From Hepatocystis sp. ex Piliocolobus tephrosceles (taxonomy: Eukaryota; Apicomplexa; Aconoidasida; Haemosporida; Plasmodiidae): a DNA stretch of 16,540 bases. The position numbers were made by a program, and so were the translations under genes. Below the pieces are notes generated by a model. It had not been told where the DNA came from. It did not search any database and saw only the letters and a program-made list of their open reading frames with translations. Of this stretch, positions 10,378 to 16,540 are shown piece by piece (position 1 is the first letter of the stretch; each line of letters begins with the position of its first letter). The DNA is taken from the NCBI GenBank assembly GCA_902459845.2, contig CABPSV020000424.1, positions 1-16,540 on the forward strand. Direction: 5' to 3'.

Positions 10378-10399
10378 TTTGGATAAGCGTTCGAGTGTT

Positions 10400-10403
<4 letters not shown>

Positions 10404-10440
<37 letters not shown>
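10404..10440 (-). repeat. Homopolymer upstream of eIF2 gamma (U37 if transcribed)
   Basis: Thirty-seven A on the plus strand, ending 26 bp before the eIF2 gamma ATG at 10377. If it lies in the leader, the mRNA carries U37 close to the start codon. Confidence 0.9.
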
Positions 10441-10445
<5 letters not shown>

Positions 10446-10553
10446 CAAATGCAATTGTAAAAATTAAATGATTATTTAAATTAATATATGTATGTGTCAC
10501 TTTTTTTTTCCATTTGTTATGCGTTTATATATATATATATATATATGTGGTAC

Positions 10554-10571
10554 GTACGTAGGCCTGCGTAC
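10554..10571. promoter_or_regulatory. GC-rich imperfect palindrome upstream of eIF2 gamma
   Basis: GTACGTAGGCCTGCGTAC matches its own reverse complement at 16 of 18 positions and is preceded by an extra GTAC overlap (GTACGTACGTA). It stands out in otherwise A+T-only sequence, 177 bp before the eIF2 gamma ATG. A protein-binding role is inference. Confidence 0.4.
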
Positions 10572-11264
10572 AGTAATGTTCTATTTATTATAGTGGGTAT
10601 TTATTATAAAATTAAACAAAAAAATTTTCTTTGCTTTTTTGTTTTAGTTTTTTTTTGTATTATTTTATTTTATATTTTCTTTGCTAGGTTAAGCATATCC
10701 TTTATAGTCAACTGTAACAAGTTTTATTTTAATAGTATGTAAAATAAGAATTTCGTTTGGCGTTTGAAAAAAAATAAAATCAAAAAGCGAAATGTCTTTA
10801 TTAGTTAAAATTTAAACTTCCTTTCTATTTTTTAATTAATTTTTTTTTCGTTACGGTAACAGTGATGTATAAATAAACAAGCTCTTGTATGATAATCTGA
10901 TCTTCTACGAATTTTTAACATGTTCATATATATATTTATATATATGTATATATATATATATATATATTATTAAATGTGTGACCCTCTATTATATGTTATT
11001 CTGTGATCATATTCAAATTTTTTTGTTTATATGAACTGAAATTCAGTGTTTTGTACTATTATTGTTAATAACAAACATTTATGCAAATATGGCAATATAT
11101 ATATATATGTTCATGTATAGAAGTATCACAACACAAATAAACTTGCTATATAAGTCATGCAAAAGTAATAGATTTTTTTTAAGATTGTACTCATCTCCTT
11201 TTTATTTTATATATATACTTTTTTTTTTTTTTTTTTATTATTATTTTTTTTTTTAATTTGATAT

Positions 11265-11410
11265 CGAGTAGATGCTCATAAGTTTGGCAATCTTTAAATA
11301 AATCATTTATTTATTTATTTTTTTTTTTTTATTCTTTTGTTTTTTATAAATTTAAAACCGAATAGATACTCATAAGCTTGGTGATTTTCAAAGCGGTCAT
11401 TTATTTATTT
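11265..11410 (+). repeat. Duplicated ~52-bp block, 94 bp apart
   Basis: The blocks at 11265-11316 and 11359-11410 align without gaps at about 41 of 52 positions. Shared parts include TAGAT(G/A)CTCATAAG(T/C)TTGG and TCATTTATTTATTT. Most differences are transitions. T-rich spacers follow each copy. Confidence 0.75.
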
Positions 11411-12386
11411 TATTTTTTAACTTGATTATTTTATTTTTGTTTTTTTTTTTTTAATTTTTTTTTTTTTTTTTTTTTTTTTTTGGAATTTCAACTTGGCTAA
11501 AATACACATATGTACATATGTATATGTATATATGTACAAGTACAAGGTAGTTTAAATTTGGAATTATATTTTTTCGTTCTTCATTAGCTTATAAATCATA
11601 TAGTAAATAAAAATCAATTTTTAAATTAACATACTCTACGTTAAAACAAAGGGCACAATGAAGTACCACATAAAATTTGCTATATATATAATTAGTATTT
11701 AAAAGGAAGTGACGTAATAAGTATATATATAATATATGTATGCTGCATTTGTCCCAAAAAGAAAATTAAGTTTTTACCTTTTTAATACTTATTATTATTT
11801 TTTACTTTTTTTTAGTTTTTTTTTTTGCTATTTTTATTTTTTTTTTCATTTAAATTGTCCTACATTTTGCGATATTTTGGCATACTTTTCGTTCTTTTTA
11901 TTAAAGCGATTTTAATGAACTAATTTTTTTTTTTTTGTTATTACAACATTTATATTTAAGCTACATAAATTATTACAGTTAAAAAAAAGAGAAAGGCGAA
12001 AGGCATTTGGAATGTTAGTAAAAAAAAAAAAAAAAAATTACACAACATTTGTACCCATTTGTATATAAATATATACGTACATAACTTGAAATATACTCAA
12101 TTTTACTTTTTCCATTAACATTAATACTATTTACATATATATTTCATATTTAAATTTTGAATTACTTTTAACATTTTTTTATACTTTTTAATTGTATTAC
12201 TCGTAAAAATATATATATAAACCTTATTGTAAATAAATCTATCATTGAACGCACCGCGGTTCTTTTATATTTTTTTTATGTAATGGATATTTTAAAATAA
12301 AAAAAAATAAAAAAATTAATTTGTTATTATTTTACTCACTTTTAACTTTTTTTACCATATTATCTTTTTTTTATTTATTTTTCAAA

Positions 12387-13013
12387 ATGAATAAAATAGT
12401 AAAATTAAAAAATTATATTCCCTGTAACAATTTTTTTAAAAGCTCGCTACTTTCAAATATGGGTGAGCGAAAGCAAATAACACAGTTTTGCGAGAAAAGC
12501 AAAAATTATATTAACTTGAATTATAATAGACTTGCTATATATAATTTAAATAACACCAAAATGCAAAATGTAGTAGATACCAGTTGCTTATCTTTATTTT
12601 TGAATAACCATATATTAATTGACAATAAAAAAAAGCTAACTGAACCTGTTAGTACAGAACAAAGTTATAAAAATATACTTCGTTTTTGGAATCGAAGTCC
12701 CGGAGCAAGATACCCCAAAAAGGTATGTTATATATATAAACAACACATATATAGGCAAAATCACATATGAATGTATGTATAAACAACATACATATGTATA
12801 AACCACATACATATGTATAAACCACATACATATGTATAAACCACATACATATGTATAAACCACATACATATGTATAAACCACATGCATATGTATAAACCA
12901 CATACATATGTATAAACCACATACATATGTATAAACCACATATATATGTATAAACCACATACATATGTATAAACCACATACATATGTATAAACCACATAC
13001 ATATGTATAAACC

Positions 13014-13065
<52 letters not shown>

Positions 13066-13228
13066 AGCTTATTTTATTTCTTTTTGTATGTTGTATATAC
13101 ATATATATGTATATATAATTTTTACCACTTTGTTATTTTTGTTTTGTTTATTTAAGGCAAATAATGGAGCACGCCCAGACTGTCGTTCTGTACGAAAAAT
13201 TAGAAAACGACTTAAAACAGGGAAATAA
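12387..13228 (+). CDS. Small basic protein, two exons, 135 aa; possible organellar ribosomal protein
   Basis: Exon 1 is 12387-12722 (donor AAAAG|GTATGT), exon 2 is 13157-13228 (acceptor TATTTAAG|GCA), phase 0, stop TAA. The open frame extends upstream to a TTG at 12321, but 12387 is the first ATG and has an A-rich Plasmodium-like context. The N-terminus (MNKIVKLKNYIPCNNFFKSS) is basic with hydrophobics, as in a mitochondrial presequence. The middle is Asn/Lys-rich and weakly structured. The C-terminal ~37 residues are compositionally distinct and look like the conserved core: RFWNRSPGARYPKK, spliced to ANNGARPDCRSVRKIRKRLK, dense in Arg/Lys with Gly-Ala-Arg-Pro motifs. Such short basic tails are typical of small ribosomal proteins, so a mitochondrial or apicoplast ribosome subunit is my best guess, but I cannot name the family. 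It is divergent from eIF2 gamma and convergent with RAP1. Confidence 0.82.
12781..13020 (+). repeat. 19-bp tandem minisatellite, about 12.6 copies
   Basis: Unit aaaccacatacatatgtat begins at 12781, 12800, 12819 and every 19 bp to 13009, with no indels. I see three base variants: the first copy reads aaacaac, the copy at 12876 has acatgcatat, and the copy at 12933 has acatatatat. Each standard copy contains the perfect 12-bp palindrome ATACATATGTAT. Because 19 is not a multiple of three and the minus strand lacks stops in the unit, all three minus frames are open across it, producing spurious 19-residue periodic frames (MWFIHMYVVYTYVCGLYIC). Confidence 0.97.
13021..13060 (+). repeat. (TA)20 microsatellite abutting the minisatellite
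   Basis: Forty bases of uninterrupted TA follow the last, truncated 19-bp unit inside the intron. Confidence 0.95.
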
Positions 13229-13594
13229 ACAAATATAAGGAATGAGGTAAAAATTATATCAAGTTATGTGAAAATCACAATCATGAACATATTAAAAAAA
13301 AAAAAGAAAAAAATTACTTTTGTTAAAAACAGTCATTTGTTTTTATAAAAAATATAGTACATATATATATATATATATTTATGTATATATGTAAGCTGTT
13401 GATAACCTCCATATATATTGCTGTATGAACAGTTTACATTTTTAATTTGCATATATCAATACACTGAAAAAAAGTGATTAAAACGTTGAAAATAACTCGT
13501 TCATAATAAAATAATTTTTTTTTAAGTTAAAAAAAAAAGTTATTCTGAACAATGAAACATAGTTTTACAATTTTTTAACCTAATTTTTAAACAT

Positions 13595-13625
<31 letters not shown>

Positions 13626-13790
13626 GACGCTAAGAAATAGCCCTATAATGAAATTAAATACATAAGCATTCAAAATATATAATTTAAAGTGATATAAAAG
13701 AATAAATCATAAAAGAAACTAAACAAAGCAAAGAAACGCAGCGCAAAATAAAATTATCACAATTGCTACAGTCACAATTTTGAAATTATA

Positions 13791-13835
<45 letters not shown>

Positions 13836-13933
13836 GTTTACATAATTGTGTTTAAAAATGTACGTTTTAAAAAAATAAAAATAAACCAGATGGAATAATA
13901 ATATGAGCGACAAAAATGCGCATAACATTTAAA
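13229..13933. other. Convergent spacer between the small basic gene and RAP1
   Basis: About 0.7 kb with A27 at 13599-13625 and A39 at 13794-13832, and a (TA)n run near 13361-13380. It must hold both 3' ends. The open frame at 13719-13928 is mostly translated homopolymer. I see no gene here. Confidence 0.55.
13794..13832 (+). repeat. A39 homopolymer in the RAP1 3' flank
   Basis: Thirty-nine A about 100 bp beyond the RAP1 stop; on the RAP1 strand it is T39. Confidence 0.95.
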
Positions 13934-16372
13934 CTAATATAAACGCTTGTATAACAAGTAGTTTCTATTTAAGTGTCCTAGGTAACGCATTTTGATGAGT
14001 TCAGCATATTCATCACGCATTTTGTTAAAATGCTTTTTTATTTCTGATTTATATTTATTTATTATATTCGCTGCTAATTTAGAGTTTTTGGTTTTATTAT
14101 CAGGTAACTTCATATCTTGATTTAATAATGTAAATAAGTCTAATTTCATTTGAGCTAATTTTGCAGATAACAATTTTTTGTTTGCTTCAAAGTATGCATT
14201 AATAACAGAAACCATAGGTTGTGTTTCAACCATTTTTAATGCGAATACTTTAACGGTTGGGTCATAATCATATTCCATGTCACCTACTTTAATAATATCT
14301 TTATTTTTATTATTTTTTTGGAAAAGTACTTGAAAATGTATATCTGTTAATATATTTCTTCTTGGCATTAATTTGAGTAATTTTTTGATTTCTTTATGTA
14401 TACCAGACACAACAGAATTATATATAGTTACATTTTTAATGCAAGAAGAATAATAGGTTAGGTATTCAGATATATACATGTTAAGAACACTCATAGCATT
14501 AAATATATTGTTATTTGATACAAATTTAGTACATACGGATTTATAAGGATAATATACCAAATCATTTGTCATAACAGTAATATTATCATGTAACCATAAC
14601 AATTTATTAATTATTTTATCTGTTTCTGTTTTCATATTTCTAAAAACACGATCTACTATCCTTCTTGATTTATAATCTAATCCATTTTTTAATAAATATA
14701 ATTTCGATGAAACCGTTTGAAATATAACTTTGTTATCTTGTGATGATTTGACATAATCATATATTAATGATTCAATATGACATTTAATAGACTCAGTCAT
14801 ATATGCATCAAATTTAGCTTCATAACCTTCAGGGTCATTTTCCATTAACTTAACAATATCAGGCTTTTTTAAAAAATCTTGTAAATTTTTAGGATCTAAT
14901 AAACAGAAATTGATTTTACTCAAATAGGCATTTTCTGGCGTTGCTAATTTAAAATCATCTGCAAGTGTAATATAATCTAATTCATTCATATATTTTATTA
15001 AATCATGTTTGACATCAAAAAATCTTACATGATAGATACCTATTGTTCCTATAGTAGTACCAAAACTTAATTTATTATTTTCAAGAACACCATCATTTAA
15101 CCCATATTGATTTAAACATATATCATTATCTTTCATATTTTCTTTTGTAACATTTTTAAGTTTTAAAATTGGCATTTCGTTCATTAATTTTCCAATATCG
15201 TCATACATAAAATTATTTTGGGGACAGTTATATAAAGGGACTACTTGATATGGCTCATACTTATGTGTAATACCAATACCTTTTAATATTTTATCTGCAT
15301 AACTTACTAATTCAGGTGTATATTTAATAGTGGATATTTCTTTTTTTATTGGTGATAATTTTTTTTTAAATATATTAAATCTGCTAAAAAATGAAGAACC
15401 TTTATTTACGTTTTTAATACTTGTTTCATCTTTGCTTTCGCTCTTGTCATTACTTTTTTCTTTTAAATCGAGAATTTTTGTTTTACTCTCTTTTTTCGGT
15501 TCACTTGTTGCTTCAGTTGTTCCACTGTTTAGACTTTGTCGATACTTTTCATTATGTCTCTCTATATAATTTCTTTCTTCATTTCTTTTGCTTGATATAT
15601 CTTCTTCTTCTTTATTTAACATTTGTTCATCTTTTGCTTTTACTTTTAATCGTTCTAAATTTAATAATCGTATATCATTCATTCTTGCATCCATTACATG
15701 TAATATGTTATCGGAGGAAGAATCAGATCCATTACTTGTGCCGTTTGTGTTGTTTTTTTCATTAGTTTCTGTGTTGGCTCCAGTTACGGGGGACTGTGTT
15801 TGAACTGTATACGATACGTTTGATTCAGTTTTCTTACCCAACTCGTTTTGCTCAGTATTTTCAGATGGTTTTATTACGGCACCCCCTTCGGTTTTATCGT
15901 CTAGATCATCTATATTATCTAATTTTCCTTCATCGGACAAATTACTATCCCTACTACTCATTACACTATATGGGCTAGATAGTATTGATGGATCTGTGTT
16001 ACCATTGCTATGTCTTTTTGTTTGTGACCTTGGATTTTGTCTTACCGTTTCTTGACCGTTTGCAGATATATTGACAGTACTTTTGTTTTCATTTTCATTA
16101 GTTTCTTTTGTTTTATTTGTACCTGCTTCTTCACCATCTGCATCATTCTTATCTGTTTTATGTTTTAATTTTATAAACGAAGGGCTCATATAAAATGAAT
16201 CCTTTGGATCTTCTAAATACACTTGATCCACAAAACTTCCATGCTTTACAAACCTATTGACATTTTCAAAATAGTTATTACCTAAATATTCGCCATTTGT
16301 TTTTAGACTCTTAGTAATGATACATAGTAGTAGATAAAAAATTGGTACTAGGTAGCCAAAATAAGTGACCAT
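13934..16372 (-). CDS. RAP1: Rhoptry-associated protein 1 (RAP1), 812 aa
   Basis: Single exon, stop TAG at 13936-13934. The frame is open further upstream to a TTG at 16519, but the first ATG is 16372, and starting there gives a clean signal peptide (residues ~1-20, hydrophobic FGYLVPIFYLLLCIIT). Residues ~70-330 are hydrophilic, low-complexity and rich in Asn, Ser, Thr, Glu and Lys. Residues ~325-812 are the ordered conserved part with six cysteines (383, 419, 490, 531, 614, 644), and motifs that match my memory of Plasmodium RAP1, such as DYITLADDFKL, NFCLLDPK, CHIESLIYD, YYSSCIKNV and the extreme C-terminus RYLGHLNRNYLLYKRLY. RAP1 is a soluble rhoptry-bulb protein of merozoites that binds RAP2/RAP3 and is needed for their delivery to the rhoptry. 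The protein is somewhat longer than the P. falciparum one, mostly in the low-complexity region. It converges with the small basic gene. Confidence 0.93.
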   Translation of the reverse strand: MVTYFGYLVPIFYLLLCIITKSLKTNGEYLGNNYFENVNRFVKHGSFVDQVYLEDPKDSFYMSPSFIKLKHKTDKNDADGEEAGTNKTKETNENENKSTVNISANGQETVRQNPRSQTKRHSNGNTDPSILSSPYSVMSSRDSNLSDEGKLDNIDDLDDKTEGGAVIKPSENTEQNELGKKTESNVSYTVQTQSPVTGANTETNEKNNTNGTSNGSDSSSDNILHVMDARMNDIRLLNLERLKVKAKDEQMLNKEEEDISSKRNEERNYIERHNEKYRQSLNSGTTEATSEPKKESKTKILDLKEKSNDKSESKDETSIKNVNKGSSFFSRFNIFKKKLSPIKKEISTIKYTPELVSYADKILKGIGITHKYEPYQVVPLYNCPQNNFMYDDIGKLMNEMPILKLKNVTKENMKDNDICLNQYGLNDGVLENNKLSFGTTIGTIGIYHVRFFDVKHDLIKYMNELDYITLADDFKLATPENAYLSKINFCLLDPKNLQDFLKKPDIVKLMENDPEGYEAKFDAYMTESIKCHIESLIYDYVKSSQDNKVIFQTVSSKLYLLKNGLDYKSRRIVDRVFRNMKTETDKIINKLLWLHDNITVMTNDLVYYPYKSVCTKFVSNNNIFNAMSVLNMYISEYLTYYSSCIKNVTIYNSVVSGIHKEIKKLLKLMPRRNILTDIHFQVLFQKNNKNKDIIKVGDMEYDYDPTVKVFALKMVETQPMVSVINAYFEANKKLLSAKLAQMKLDLFTLLNQDMKLPDNKTKNSKLAANIINKYKSEIKKHFNKMRDEYAELIKMRYLGHLNRNYLLYKRLY

Positions 16373-16540
16373 TTTTTTAATAAAAATAAATGAACAAATA
16401 AATGAATGAATAAATGAAGAAATAAATGAATGAATAAATGAGAGCAACAATTTTAAAGCAAATAAGGCAAAAAATAAAAAAGTAAAACGATTAAAACAAC
16501 TAAAACAAAGGAAAAACAAAAAATTAAAGCAAATAAAACA
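16373..16540 (-). promoter_or_regulatory. RAP1 5' leader, no upstream ATG, with a 23-24 bp duplicated repeat
   Basis: On the coding strand this region is pyrimidine-rich and contains no ATG before the one at 16372. It includes two near-identical copies of a 24-bp block made of AAATAAATGAATGAAT-like tetramers (16396-16419 and 16420-16442, plus strand). The frame happens to be open through it, giving Phe/Ser/Ile/His-rich residues that look like translated repeat, not protein. Whether the transcription start lies inside the window cannot be seen. Confidence 0.6.

Larger units (their letters stand above)
10441..12386. promoter_or_regulatory. Divergent promoter region between eIF2 gamma and the small basic gene
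   Basis: About 1.9 kb with (TA)n runs (about 10525-10545 and 10940-10966), long T runs (11219-11236, 11455-11481), a duplicated ~52-bp block and two GC-richer spots (10554-10571 and 12247-12262). Both genes are transcribed outward. I cannot place promoters or transcription starts. The open frames at 10488-10742 and 11062-11256 are low-complexity and not credible as genes. Confidence 0.55.
12723..13156 (+). other. Intron of the 12387-13228 gene, carrying a minisatellite
   Basis: This 434-bp intron has donor GTATGT and acceptor TTTATTTAAG. Over half of it is repeat: a 19-bp minisatellite followed by (TA)20. The rest before the acceptor is T-rich, including TTTTTGTTTTGTTTATTTAAG. Intron length should vary between isolates. 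Confidence 0.85.

Noticed and set aside
12321..12386. N-terminal 22-residue hydrophobic extension of the small basic protein
   Set aside because: Its first codon is TTG; the first ATG is 12387. The hydrophobic stretch is translated T-rich leader.
12781..13020. CRISPR-like array
   Set aside because: The repeats are contiguous with no unique spacers, and this is a eukaryotic genome.
12636..13021. Three overlapping minus-strand frames with periodic MWFIHMYVVYTYVCGLYIC-like repeats
   Set aside because: They are translations of the 19-bp minisatellite in all three frames, lying in the intron of the plus-strand gene. The period of 19 residues equals three repeat units.
15330..15978. Plus-strand open frames opposite RAP1
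   Set aside because: Antisense shadows over the low-complexity coding region.
16373..16519. N-terminal 49-residue extension of RAP1
   Set aside because: It begins at TTG, has no ATG, and encodes repeat-derived FIHSFIS-type residues. The ATG at 16372 gives a normal signal peptide.

Overview
The window looks like a core (non-subtelomeric) piece of a malaria parasite (Plasmodium) chromosome. The evidence is extreme A+T bias, long poly(A)/poly(T) and (TA)n tracts between genes, short phase-consistent GT..AG introns, and two recognisable genes: the gamma subunit of translation initiation factor 2 and rhoptry-associated protein 1 (RAP1). From memory, these two genes lie close together in P. falciparum too. 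The RAP1 protein differs clearly from the P. falciparum form, so this is probably another Plasmodium species; I cannot say which.

Layout, left to right. 1-1341: non-coding, opening with a T-run repeat whose period shortens in steps. 1342-2922 (-): a seven-exon gene for a 170-residue ankyrin-repeat protein, which I rebuilt from splice sites; no single open frame covers it. 2923-6298: long intergenic region rich in homopolymers and (TA)n, with a degenerate 18-bp array near its right end. 6299-7534 (+): a two-exon gene for a 339-residue secreted protein rich in predicted beta strand. 7535-8979: shared downstream region of two convergent genes. 8980-10377 (-): eIF2 gamma, intact, single exon. 10378-12386: divergent promoter region with a duplicated block and a GC-rich imperfect palindrome. 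12387-13228 (+): a two-exon gene for a small, very basic 135-residue protein, possibly organellar, whose intron holds a 19-bp minisatellite and (TA)20. 13229-13933: convergent spacer. 13934-16372 (-): RAP1, 812 residues from its first ATG. 16373-16540: RAP1 leader, free of upstream ATGs.

The genes do not form one pathway. eIF2 gamma is core cytosolic translation machinery. RAP1 belongs to the rhoptry-bulb complex with RAP2/RAP3 in merozoites. The other three are unassigned: an ankyrin scaffold with a cysteine-rich tail, a secreted beta-rich protein, and a basic protein resembling small organellar ribosomal components. I see no mobile element, CRISPR array, tRNA or rRNA.
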